From: an uncultured Roseburia sp.
Lineage (GTDB): Bacteria > Bacillota > Clostridia > Lachnospirales > Lachnospiraceae
Length of the DNA: 33,718 bases
Direction of reading: 5' to 3'
Assembly (NCBI GenBank): GCA_900550935.1
Contig: URUD01000031.1
Coordinates: 1-33,718, forward strand
The translations under genes were made by a program, and so were the position numbers. This document shows, one piece after another, positions 1-6,932 of this stretch (its first letter is position 1; the number at the start of each line of letters is the position of its first letter). The notes beneath the pieces were generated by a model. That model ran no database searches and had not been told where the DNA came from. It saw only the letters and a program-made list of their open reading frames with translations.

Positions 1-333
1 AAAAAAGAGTGGGAGAAATTAGAGAAGAACCTTGGCGGTATCAAAGAGATGAAGAAGCTCCCGGATGCAATCTTTGTAGTAGATCCGAAAAAAGAGAGAA
101 TTTGTATCCAGGAAGCACATACATTAGGTATCAAATTAATCGGTATTGCAGATACAAACTGTGATCCAGAAGAATTAGACTATGTAATCCCAGGAAACGA
201 TGATGCAATCAGAGCAGTTAAATTAATCGTTTCTAAGATGGCTGATGCTGTAATCGAGGCTAATCAGGGCGCAGAGATGACAGCAGAAGAAGTTGAGTCT
301 GCAGCAGCAGATGAGGAAGCAGTAGAGGAATAA
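1..333 (+). CDS. rpsB: 30S ribosomal protein S2 (3' part only)
   Basis: The frame is open from the first base of the window, so the 5' part of the gene lies outside; 110 C-terminal residues are present. S2 is a structural protein of the small ribosomal subunit that binds late in assembly near S1. The visible segment carries the family's PDAIFVVDPKKE and GIADTNCDPEELDYVIPGNDDA motifs, and ends in an acidic, Ala/Glu-rich tail of about 25 residues, common in Firmicutes S2. tsf follows 90 bp downstream in the standard rpsB-tsf order, with a short hairpin in the gap. Identification is firm; only the truncation limits the entry. Confidence 0.97.
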   Translation, partial: KKEWEKLEKNLGGIKEMKKLPDAIFVVDPKKERICIQEAHTLGIKLIGIADTNCDPEELDYVIPGNDDAIRAVKLIVSKMADAVIEANQGAEMTAEEVESAAADEEAVEE

Positions 334-347
334 GAAGCTTAAATAAG

Positions 348-372
348 AGAGGGACGCATATTACGTCCCTTT
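348..372 (+). terminator. Hairpin between rpsB and tsf, weak terminator or attenuator
   Basis: A 9-bp stem (348-356 with 364-372, one G.U pair) encloses a 7-nt loop and is followed by a short broken U-tract (TTTCTGTTT). It sits 15 bp after the rpsB stop and ends about 50 bp before the tsf start. The tract is weak, so partial termination or mRNA processing is more likely than a full stop; this would set the S2:EF-Ts ratio. The function is inferred. Confidence 0.5.
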
Positions 373-423
373 CTGTTTCATGATTTTCTATCATTATATT
401 TTATTTTATGGAGGATGAGCAAA

Positions 424-1500
424 ATGGCTATTACAGCAGCTATGGTAAAAGAACTGCGTGAGATGACCGGCGCAGGTATGATGGATTGTAAAAAAGCATT
501 AAATGAAACAAATGGTGATATGGATGCAGCTGTTGAGGTATTAAGAAAAAGCGGTGCTGCTAAAATGGAGAAAAAAGCTTCCAGAATTGCAGCAGAAGGT
601 ATTGCACGTGTTGCCGTTGATGGTAATGTAGCAGTTGTTGCAGAGGTTAACTCTGAGACTGACTTCGTTGCAAAGAATGCAACATTCCAGGAATTTGTTC
701 AGTTAGTAGCTGACCGTGCACTTGCTTCTGGTTTAAACGGTGGTAAGAATGGTGAAGATGTAGAAGAACTTCTTGAGAAAGATGGTCTGAAAGACGCATT
801 GATCGAGAAAACTGCTACAATCGGAGAGAAATTATCTGTTCGTAGATTTGAAAGAGTTACAGGCGATTGTGTGGCAAGCTATCTTCATGCAGGCGGTAAG
901 ATCGGTGTTATCGTAGCAGCAGATGGTGCAGCTGATGCAAAAGAAGCACTTACCAATATTGCAATGCAGATCGCAGCTATGAATCCACAGTACATCAGCA
1001 GAGCTGATATCGACCAGGCTGAGCTTGACAAGATGAGAGAGATCATCGTAGATTCTTCTTTAAATGATCCTGCATCTCTTCCAAAACCAATCTTAAATGC
1101 ACTGATTGAAAAAGCTTGCACAGAAAAAGTATGGAGCGATGAAGACATTGCTATTTACGAAGAGAAGAAGAGCAATATGAACTATCTGTTCAACTTCCTT
1201 TCCAAAGAAGCAGCAGCAGCTCTTGCTAATCTTGCTATGGAAGACAAAGCAAACATCGTTGCTAACAAGATCTTCAACGGTGCAGTAGAAGGACGTGTTT
1301 CGAAACAGTTGAAAGAGATCTGCTTATTAGATCAGACTTATGTAAAAGCAGAAGATGGAAAACAGACTGTTGCAGCATATCTTAAATCTGTAAATAGTGC
1401 TCTTGTTATCAAGAAGGTAGTTCGTTTCGAAGTAGGCGAAGGTATCGAAAAGAAACAGGAAGATTTTGCCGCTGAAGTTGCAGCACAGATGAATGCATAA
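424..1500 (+). CDS. tsf: Translation elongation factor Ts, with an internal insertion
   Basis: EF-Ts is the cytosolic nucleotide-exchange factor that regenerates EF-Tu-GTP. The N-terminal UBA-like region has the hallmark MVKELREMTGAGMMDCKKAL, followed by the VNSETDFVAKN core motif, and the C-terminus has RFEVGEGIEKKQEDFAAEV. The start is the ATG at 424: GGAGG at 410-414 lies 9 nt upstream, whereas an earlier in-frame ATG at 415 directly abuts that GGAGG and cannot use it. The protein is 358 aa, against roughly 280-310 for most bacterial EF-Ts. The excess is a segment of about 50 residues near residues 210-270, between the REI and ANIVANK motifs, rich in Ala, Glu and Lys. A strong terminator follows. 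Confidence 0.95.
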   Translation: MAITAAMVKELREMTGAGMMDCKKALNETNGDMDAAVEVLRKSGAAKMEKKASRIAAEGIARVAVDGNVAVVAEVNSETDFVAKNATFQEFVQLVADRALASGLNGGKNGEDVEELLEKDGLKDALIEKTATIGEKLSVRRFERVTGDCVASYLHAGGKIGVIVAADGAADAKEALTNIAMQIAAMNPQYISRADIDQAELDKMREIIVDSSLNDPASLPKPILNALIEKACTEKVWSDEDIAIYEEKKSNMNYLFNFLSKEAAAALANLAMEDKANIVANKIFNGAVEGRVSKQLKEICLLDQTYVKAEDGKQTVAAYLKSVNSALVIKKVVRFEVGEGIEKKQEDFAAEVAAQMNA

Positions 1501-1517
1501 GAAAAAACTGGATTTTT

Positions 1518-1547
1518 AAAGGGGTTGCCTTTTGGCAGCTCCTTTTT
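1518..1547 (+). terminator. Intrinsic terminator after tsf
   Basis: A 12-bp stem (1518-1529 with 1534-1545, two G.U pairs) closed by a TTTT loop, ending in a T-tract to 1547. It lies 17 bp after the tsf stop and closes the rpsB-tsf unit. Confidence 0.85.
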
Positions 1548-1604
1548 GCATGCAGAAATAGGACTGGATGATGCTAAAAAACTGTCAAAAAACCTCATAA
1601 ATCA

Positions 1605-1632
1605 TTGAACATGTTTCTGAAATTTAGATAAT
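1605..1632 (+). promoter_or_regulatory. Predicted sigma-A promoter for the Na/Pi transporter-popT pair
   Basis: TTGAAC (1605-1610), a 16-nt spacer and GATAAT (1627-1632) lie 23 bp before the next ATG and downstream of the tsf terminator. Placement between a terminator and the next gene supports it; the match is by eye only. Confidence 0.5.
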
Positions 1633-1655
1633 AAGATAGGAAAGAGAGGAAGCAT

Positions 1656-2645
1656 ATGAGTGTAAAAGATTTGACAGCATTATTAGGCGGGCTCGCGCTG
1701 TTTCTGTATGGTATGCACATGATGAATAGCGGACTGGAAGCTGCCGCGGGAAACAAAATGAAACAGATCTTAGAGCGGCTGACAACGAACCGGTATTTAG
1801 GCGTATTGGTTGGAATGGGCGTGACGGCAGTGGTCCAGTCCTCTTCGGCGGTTACCGTTATGGTAGTCGGATTTGTAAATTCCGGGATGATGACATTGCG
1901 TCAGGCAGTTGGTGTCATCATGGGTGCCAATATCGGAACAACGATCACAGGGCAGTTGATCGCACTGGATGTAGGGGCAGTTGCACCGCTGATCGCGTTT
2001 GTGGGCGTGGCATTGGTCCTGTTCTTTCAATGGCCGGGGGCAAAGAACATTGGAACGATCGTCGCAGGACTTGGGATTTTATTTATCGGAATGGAAATGA
2101 TGGGAAATGCAATGATGCCATTGCAGGAGTCCGAGTACTTTATCCGACTGATGACGAAATTTTCCAATCCGCTCTTTGGAATTGCAGCGGGTGCAGCTTT
2201 TACGGCACTGATCCAGTCGTCTTCCGCATCGGTAGGTATCTTACAGGCACTTGCGGCAGGGGGCGCGATCTCATTTTCCGGATCGGTGTATGTTTTGTTT
2301 GGACAAAATATCGGAACCTGTATCACAGCATTGCTGGCATCGGTGGGAACCTGTAGAAATGCAAAGAGGACAACGATCATCCATTTTATGTTCAACGTCA
2401 TTGGAACGATCTTATTTACGATCCTGTGTATGAATACGCCGCTTACGACATGGGTTGCAGGTCTGACACCGGGAAATCCGATGGCACAGATCGCCAATAT
2501 GCACACCATATTTAACATTGGAACGACCTGCTGTCTGTTGCCGGTAGCGGGACATCTGGTAACGATGGCAGAAAAGATACTGCCGGATAAAAAAGAAAAA
2601 AAGCAGTGGCAGCGTAATATGATGGAAAAGAAAGAGGAGGCGTAA
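1656..2645 (+). CDS. Na+/phosphate cotransporter-family membrane protein, short form without PhoU
   Basis: This is a polytopic membrane protein of the Na/Pi cotransporter (NptA/SLC34-like) family. It has two inverted halves, each with the family QSSSA motif (Q61 and Q187), GANIGTT after the first and GQNIGTC after the second, and Gly-rich transmembrane segments. The likely role is sodium-coupled uptake or export of phosphate or a related anion; the substrate cannot be read from sequence. The chain is 329 aa and ends in a charged KKEKKQ tail. Many bacterial members are longer, with a C-terminal PhoU-like domain, which is absent here. The stop overlaps the next ATG by 1 bp (TAATG), so it is translationally coupled to the DUF368 gene. 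The start is preceded by an AGAGGA Shine-Dalgarno. Confidence 0.85.
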   Translation: MSVKDLTALLGGLALFLYGMHMMNSGLEAAAGNKMKQILERLTTNRYLGVLVGMGVTAVVQSSSAVTVMVVGFVNSGMMTLRQAVGVIMGANIGTTITGQLIALDVGAVAPLIAFVGVALVLFFQWPGAKNIGTIVAGLGILFIGMEMMGNAMMPLQESEYFIRLMTKFSNPLFGIAAGAAFTALIQSSSASVGILQALAAGGAISFSGSVYVLFGQNIGTCITALLASVGTCRNAKRTTIIHFMFNVIGTILFTILCMNTPLTTWVAGLTPGNPMAQIANMHTIFNIGTTCCLLPVAGHLVTMAEKILPDKKEKKQWQRNMMEKKEEA

Positions 2646-3490
2646 TGAGTCTGGTAAAAAAATTATTACAGGGCGTCGCGATCGGGGTTGCGAATATCAT
2701 TCCCGGGGTGAGCGGTGGAACCATGATGGTATCGATGGGGATTTATGGAGATGTGATCTCCGCAGTGACCGGGGTATTTTCCCATTTCAAACAGAGCGTG
2801 AAGCTGCTCCTTCCCTATATGATAGGAATGGCGATCGGCATAGCGGGACTGTCGTTTGTGATCGGTTATCTGTTTGAATATTATCCGTTCTGGACAGCCA
2901 TGCTTTTCATCGGACTGATCTTTGGCGGGCTTCCGATGTTGCTGCCAAAAGTATCCGGACAGAAAGCTTCCCTTGTGGAGGCAACGCTGTTTTTCCTGTT
3001 CTTTGCCTTGATCGTGGCAATGGAATTTTTACAGCAGGGAACAGACCAGGTACTAAGCATTGGGGTAAACAGCGCAATCACCTTATTTTTTATCGGTGCA
3101 CTTGCAGCGGCAACCATGGTGATCCCGGGTGTAAGCGGTTCGATGCTCTTGATGTCACTTGGGTATTACGCCCCTATCATAAATTGTATCAACCAGTTTC
3201 TTCTGGCATTGTTTGCATTGAATTTTAAAATCATGTTTCACTGCATGGGGATCCTGGTGCCGTTTGGCATCGGAGTGGTGTCAGGGATCTTCCTGATCTC
3301 CAAACTGGTGGAGTACTTACTGGAAAAACATGAGAGAAAGACCTATTTTGCGATCTTAGGGCTTGTGATCGCATCCCCGATCGCCGTATTATCCGGGATT
3401 GGTCTTGGAAATCTAAATCTGTGGATGCTGCTTGTCGGGTTACTCTTATTTGTTGTTGGTTTCCTGGCAGCGAACGTCCTTGGAAAGTAA
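2645..3490 (+). CDS. popT: DUF368/PopT-family undecaprenyl-phosphate translocase
   Basis: A 281-aa polytopic membrane protein with the DUF368 signature: two inverted-repeat re-entrant motifs, IIPGVSGGTMM near residue 18 and VIPGVSGSMLL near residue 158, each followed by GIYG/GYYAP-like segments. DUF368 proteins (PopT in Staphylococcus) are known to return undecaprenyl phosphate across the cytoplasmic membrane so the lipid carrier can be reused for wall synthesis. Translation is coupled to the upstream transporter (1-bp overlap, GAGGAGG within its last codons). It is notable that uppS, which makes the carrier, and dxr and ispG, which feed it, lie a few kb downstream. The family call is firm; function is by family. 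Confidence 0.85.
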   Translation: MSLVKKLLQGVAIGVANIIPGVSGGTMMVSMGIYGDVISAVTGVFSHFKQSVKLLLPYMIGMAIGIAGLSFVIGYLFEYYPFWTAMLFIGLIFGGLPMLLPKVSGQKASLVEATLFFLFFALIVAMEFLQQGTDQVLSIGVNSAITLFFIGALAAATMVIPGVSGSMLLMSLGYYAPIINCINQFLLALFALNFKIMFHCMGILVPFGIGVVSGIFLISKLVEYLLEKHERKTYFAILGLVIASPIAVLSGIGLGNLNLWMLLVGLLLFVVGFLAANVLGK

Positions 3491-3530
3491 AACAGAACAT
3501 TCAAAAATATAATAATCAGAATATTTTGTA

Positions 3531-3570
3531 AAAAGCGCAAAAAAATTAATCAATTTTTTTGTGCTTTTTT
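3531..3570 (+). terminator. Intrinsic terminator after popT
   Basis: A 17-bp stem (3531-3547 with 3552-3568, one G.U) with a 4-nt loop, made of a GCGC/GTGC core and a 7-bp A-T block, ending in a T-tract at 3565-3570. It ends the Na/Pi-popT unit. Confidence 0.8.
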
Positions 3571-3572
3571 CT

Positions 3573-3599
3573 TTGAAAAATAGAAAAATGTGTTACAAT
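3573..3599 (+). promoter_or_regulatory. Predicted promoter for the NodB-like gene
   Basis: TTGAAA at 3573-3578 (or TTTGAA one base earlier), a 15-16 nt spacer, an extended TGT and TACAAT at 3594-3599, directly after the popT terminator and 36 bp before the next ATG. Confidence 0.55.
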
Positions 3600-3634
3600 A
3601 GATAGGTACTAAGGATTACTTTGGGGGATGCCAC

Positions 3635-4615
3635 ATGCAGGATATGGATTCAGAGTTAGTAAGCAACCAGAGAAAGCGCAGAAAACGAATTGGAAGAATA
3701 CGAAATGGAATTATTTTTGGAGTGATCGGATGGTTTGTATTGTCGATGGTGTTGATCATCTGCCTTTTTGTAAAGGTAAATTCCATGCAAAAGCAGATCG
3801 AGACATTAAAGGAGCAGACAGCAGCGGAACAGACAAGGGAATTGCCGCAGGAGTCTTTACAGGACAGTGAGACCTCAACGCAGGAGATAGAGGAAAGTGC
3901 GCTGACATTTCAGAATTATGACAGGGTCACTCCGCCTGCGACTGGGATCGAGGAAGCAGACAATCTGGCAACAGAGGGGGATACCCACAAGGTATACCTG
4001 ACCTTTGACAATGGACCGTCCGAAAATACGGTATTGATCTTAGATACGCTTGCCCAATATGGAATAAAGGCAACTTTTTTTGTGTCAGGGGATGAAAGCG
4101 AAGAAGCTGCAGCTCTTTATCAGCGCATTGTGGACGAGGGACATACGCTTGGCATGCATTCCTATTCCAACAAATACAGTGTGATCTATCAGTCCGAGGA
4201 AGCATTTGAAGAGGACTATCATAAGATACAGGATTATCTGGAACAGGTGACCGGAGTAAAGAGTCAGGTTTACCGTTTCCCTGGTGGGAGTGACAATGCG
4301 ATCAGCAATGTACCAATGGAGGCACTCATTCATTTCCTTAATAAAGAGGGAACTACATATTATGACTGGAACGTATCGGCGGGAGATACTGCGTCGATGG
4401 AATATACTGCACAGGAAATAGTTGAAAATGTCACACAAGGTGTAGTAAAATATAAAACATCGGTGGTATTATTGCATGATGGCACTGATGCAGAGACAAC
4501 GGTGGAAGCAATCGGTTCTTTGATCGAGGCATTACAGGGAATGGGTGCCGAAATCCTTCCGATTGATGAAAATACACAGGTTATTCAATCCGTAAAAGCA
4601 GCGGCTGTTGAATAG
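3635..4615 (+). CDS. Membrane-anchored NodB-fold polysaccharide deacetylase-like protein with altered metal ligands
   Basis: A 326-aa protein with a basic N-terminus (residues 8-25), one transmembrane segment near residues 27-48, a coiled, Gln/Glu-rich linker to about residue 105, then a NodB domain predicted outside the membrane. Such enzymes deacetylate peptidoglycan or other polysaccharides using an Asp-His-His metal site. Motif 1 reads TFDNGPS: the catalytic Asp (D125) is kept but the metal-binding Asp is Asn126. Motif 2 reads HSYSN: His175 is kept, the second His is Asn179. RFPGG, the YDWN segment and the VVLLHDG motif remain. Asn at the second motif-1 position is tolerated in PdaA-type enzymes, but loss of the second His as well makes metal binding doubtful. 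The start is supported by GGGGG 7 nt upstream. Confidence 0.85.
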   Translation: MQDMDSELVSNQRKRRKRIGRIRNGIIFGVIGWFVLSMVLIICLFVKVNSMQKQIETLKEQTAAEQTRELPQESLQDSETSTQEIEESALTFQNYDRVTPPATGIEEADNLATEGDTHKVYLTFDNGPSENTVLILDTLAQYGIKATFFVSGDESEEAAALYQRIVDEGHTLGMHSYSNKYSVIYQSEEAFEEDYHKIQDYLEQVTGVKSQVYRFPGGSDNAISNVPMEALIHFLNKEGTTYYDWNVSAGDTASMEYTAQEIVENVTQGVVKYKTSVVLLHDGTDAETTVEAIGSLIEALQGMGAEILPIDENTQVIQSVKAAAVE

Positions 4616-4640
4616 CGGAATACAAATGGAGGAATAAAGC

Positions 4641-5522
4641 ATGGGATTTTTTAAAGATTTTAAAGATGATTTTTCACAGGCAGTTAATGAGTTAATGCCA
4701 GGAGAAGACAATCTTGAAACAACTGCAAGTGAAGACGACTTAGTTGTTAATACTTTAGAAGGCGAAGTGGATGTGGCATCCGAACTGTCAAAGCTTGACG
4801 GTCTGCTGCAGCAGGTAACACAGCAGGAAGCTGAAAAAGCAGCCGCTGCAAGAAAAGCAGCCGCAGAAGCTAAAGTAAAAGCGGCACAGGCAGAAGAGAA
4901 AAAGGCAGAAGCAGAGAAAAAAGAGAATGTAACAGCAGATAACAATACAACAGACAATGTTACAAAAGCAACCCAGGAGGAGAAAAAAATGGCAGATAAC
5001 ATGACAACATACCAGGCAACACCGGCAACTCAGGCACCAGTAGCAAAACCAGAGGTAGAAATAGCAGATGAGACTTCTGTGATCACTCAGGGTACCGTGA
5101 TCAAAGGTGATATCGTTTCCAATGGATCTTTAGATATCCAGGGACAGGTAGACGGAAATGTCGGATGCAATGGCAAATTAGTTGTAACAGGTGTGATCAA
5201 CGGAAACAGCAATTCATCTGAGTTCTTTGCAGATGCAGCAAAGATTGAGGGAGAGGTTGTCAGCACAGGAACAGTAAAAATTGGACTTGGTTCTGTAGTG
5301 ATCGGTAATGTAACTTCCACATCAGCAGTTATTGCAGGTGCAATCAAAGGTGATATCGATGTACAGGGACCTGTTGTAGTAGATACATCAGCAGTTGTTA
5401 TGGGTAACATCAAATCACGTTCCGTACAGATCAACAATGGTGCAGTCATCGAAGGTTTCTGCTCACAGTCTTACTCTGATGTTGATGTTCAGAGCTTATT
5501 TGGCGAAAAGAAAGGAATGTAA
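4641..5522 (+). CDS. Bactofilin-family polymer-forming cytoskeletal protein with N-terminal extension
   Basis: The C-terminal part (about residues 145-275) is a bactofilin (DUF583) right-handed beta-helix: short repeating hydrophobic/Gly units such as TVIKGDI, GQVDGNV, GEVVSTG, GNVTSTS, GAIKGDI, GNIKSRS. Bactofilins self-assemble without nucleotide and scaffold envelope proteins. The N-terminus (GFFKDFKDDFSQAVNEL) can form an amphipathic membrane-binding helix; residues 60-100 are an Ala/Lys/Glu coiled coil. The gene lies 25 bp after the NodB-like gene, with GGAGGA ahead of the start, which fits a wall-related scaffold role. An in-frame ATG at codon 117 has its own strong Shine-Dalgarno and could yield a short form of the beta-helix alone. 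Confidence 0.88.
   Translation: MGFFKDFKDDFSQAVNELMPGEDNLETTASEDDLVVNTLEGEVDVASELSKLDGLLQQVTQQEAEKAAAARKAAAEAKVKAAQAEEKKAEAEKKENVTADNNTTDNVTKATQEEKKMADNMTTYQATPATQAPVAKPEVEIADETSVITQGTVIKGDIVSNGSLDIQGQVDGNVGCNGKLVVTGVINGNSNSSEFFADAAKIEGEVVSTGTVKIGLGSVVIGNVTSTSAVIAGAIKGDIDVQGPVVVDTSAVVMGNIKSRSVQINNGAVIEGFCSQSYSDVDVQSLFGEKKGM
4976..4991 (+). promoter_or_regulatory. Possible internal ribosome-binding site and start inside the bactofilin gene
   Basis: GGAGG at 4976-4980 is followed after 8 nt by an ATG at 4989-4991, in frame with the bactofilin (codon 117). Initiation here would give a 177-aa product lacking the amphipathic helix and coiled coil but retaining the full beta-helix. The spacing is ideal; use in the cell is an inference. 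Confidence 0.45.
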
Positions 5523-5528
5523 ATTTCC

Positions 5529-6224
5529 ATGAAGAGAGTATTTCTGAAATTAAGTGGTGAGGCATTGGCCGGGGAGAAACACACCGGATTTGATGAGCCT
5601 ACCGTAACAGAAGTTGCAAAACAGGTAAAACAGATCGTAGATAGCGGCGTACAGGTTGGTATCGTGATCGGCGGAGGAAATTTCTGGCGTGGTAGAACCA
5701 GCGAAACGATCGATCGTACCAAGGCAGATCAGATTGGCATGCTTGCAACAATCATGAACTGTATCTATGTATCGGAGATTTTCCGTTCTGTTGGAATGCA
5801 GACACAGATCTTAACTCCGTTTGAGTGCGGAAGCATGACAAAGCTGTTTTCCAAAGACCGTGCAAACAAATACTTTGAAAAAGGAATGGTCGTATTCTTT
5901 GCAGGTGGTACCGGACATCCTTATTTCTCTACAGATACCGGTATCGTACTCCGTGCGATCGAGATGGAGGCAGAGGGTATTTACCTTGCCAAAGCAATCG
6001 ATGGCGTATACGACAGTGATCCGAAGCTCAACCCGGCAGCAGTGAAATATGATGAAGTATCCATTCAGGAAGTCATCGACAAGAAACTTGCCGTTGTGGA
6101 TCTGACAGCTTCTATTATGTGTATGGAAAATAAGATGCCAATGTATGTCTTTGGACTGAATGAAAAAAATAGTATTGTAAATGCTATGACAGGAACATTC
6201 CATGGCACGAAAGTGACCGTTTAA
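5529..6224 (+). CDS. pyrH: Uridylate kinase (UMP kinase)
   Basis: A hexameric cytosolic kinase of the amino-acid-kinase fold that phosphorylates UMP to UDP with ATP. The sequence shows the N-terminal phosphate-binding KLSGEAL motif, the IVIGGGNFWRG glycine loop near residues 44-56, ADQIGMLATIMN, and FAGGTGHPYFSTDT, followed by DGVYDSDPK. At 231 aa it is the family's usual length. The gene starts 6 bp after the bactofilin stop; an AAAGGA in the end of that gene serves as the ribosome-binding site, so the two are probably co-transcribed. The pyrH-frr pair is the common bacterial order; the usual tsf neighbour is displaced by the four-gene envelope block. Confidence 0.96.
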   Translation: MKRVFLKLSGEALAGEKHTGFDEPTVTEVAKQVKQIVDSGVQVGIVIGGGNFWRGRTSETIDRTKADQIGMLATIMNCIYVSEIFRSVGMQTQILTPFECGSMTKLFSKDRANKYFEKGMVVFFAGGTGHPYFSTDTGIVLRAIEMEAEGIYLAKAIDGVYDSDPKLNPAAVKYDEVSIQEVIDKKLAVVDLTASIMCMENKMPMYVFGLNEKNSIVNAMTGTFHGTKVTV

Positions 6225-6254
6225 GTAAAAAACGCGAAAGGTATGGATAGAGAT

Positions 6255-6809
6255 ATGGACGAGAGATTAGCTCAGTTTGATGAAAAAATGCAGAAAACAA
6301 TGAACAATTTATCAGAGGAGTTTGGCAGTATCCGTGCTGGTCGTGCCAATCCTCATGTGCTTGACAAATTAAAAGTAGACTACTACGGAACACCAACCGG
6401 GATCCAGCAGGTAGCCAATGTCAGCGTACCGGAACCGAGAATGATCCAGATCCAGCCATGGGAAGCATCCATGGTAAAAGAGATCGAAAAAGCGATCTTA
6501 ACTTCTGATCTTGGTATCAACCCGACAAACGATGGTAAAGTGGTTCGTCTTTTATTCCCGGAACTGACCGAGGAAAGACGTAAAGAGCTTGCCAAAGACG
6601 TTAAGAAAAAAGGAGAAAGTGCCAAAGTTGCAATTCGTAACATCCGTCGTGATGCGAATGACTCTTTCAAGAAACTCGGCAAATCAGCAGATGTTTCTGA
6701 GGATGAGATCAAAGAATTAGAAGACAATGCACAGAAGATGACAGATAAATACATCGCAGAAGTCGACAAAGCAGTAGAGGCAAAAACGAAAGAAATCCTT
6801 ACCGTATAA
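6255..6809 (+). CDS. frr: Ribosome recycling factor
   Basis: RRF splits post-termination 70S ribosomes together with EF-G. The sequence has the family motifs GSIRAGRANPHVLD, VDYYGTPT, PWEASMVKEIEKAI, DLGINPTNDGKVVRLLFPELTEERR and the C-terminal KELEDNAQKMTDKYI helix. An in-frame ATG also exists at 6243, but the only Shine-Dalgarno (GAAAGG, 6236-6241) nearly touches it. Starting at 6255 (GGA at 6245-6247, 7 nt upstream) gives 184 aa, the normal RRF length, with MDERL as the N-terminus. The choice of start is moderately sure. A terminator hairpin overlaps the stop codon. Confidence 0.95.
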   Translation: MDERLAQFDEKMQKTMNNLSEEFGSIRAGRANPHVLDKLKVDYYGTPTGIQQVANVSVPEPRMIQIQPWEASMVKEIEKAILTSDLGINPTNDGKVVRLLFPELTEERRKELAKDVKKKGESAKVAIRNIRRDANDSFKKLGKSADVSEDEIKELEDNAQKMTDKYIAEVDKAVEAKTKEILTV

Positions 6810-6818
6810 GGATTTTTT
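6793..6818 (+). terminator. Intrinsic terminator overlapping the frr stop codon
   Basis: A 9-bp stem (6793-6801 with 6807-6815) with a 5-nt loop and T-tract to 6818. The left arm codes for the last residues of RRF and the stop codon lies in the right arm. It would end the pyrH-frr unit or reduce transcription into uppS. Confidence 0.7.
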
Positions 6819-6835
6819 CAGAAAAGATAGGAGTG

Positions 6836-6866
6836 AGTGAGGGCATGATGTAAGCGTGTCCTCACT
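6836..6866 (+). other. 10-bp hairpin in the frr-uppS gap
   Basis: Inverted repeat 6836-6845 / 6857-6866 (one G.U) with an 11-nt loop and no long T-tract. It may act in mRNA processing or as a 5' stabiliser of the uppS transcript. I see no convincing promoter in this gap. Confidence 0.4.
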
Positions 6867-6932
6867 TTCGTTACATTATAGGAAACTGTGTCGCGAGACG
6901 CATTTTTTTTACAGGAAATGGAGAATGAACGG

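Noticed and set aside
2027..2518. 163-codon minus-strand ORF opposite the Na/Pi transporter
   Set aside because: It is a shadow of a clear membrane-protein gene; it has no family motif and no matching ribosome-binding site.
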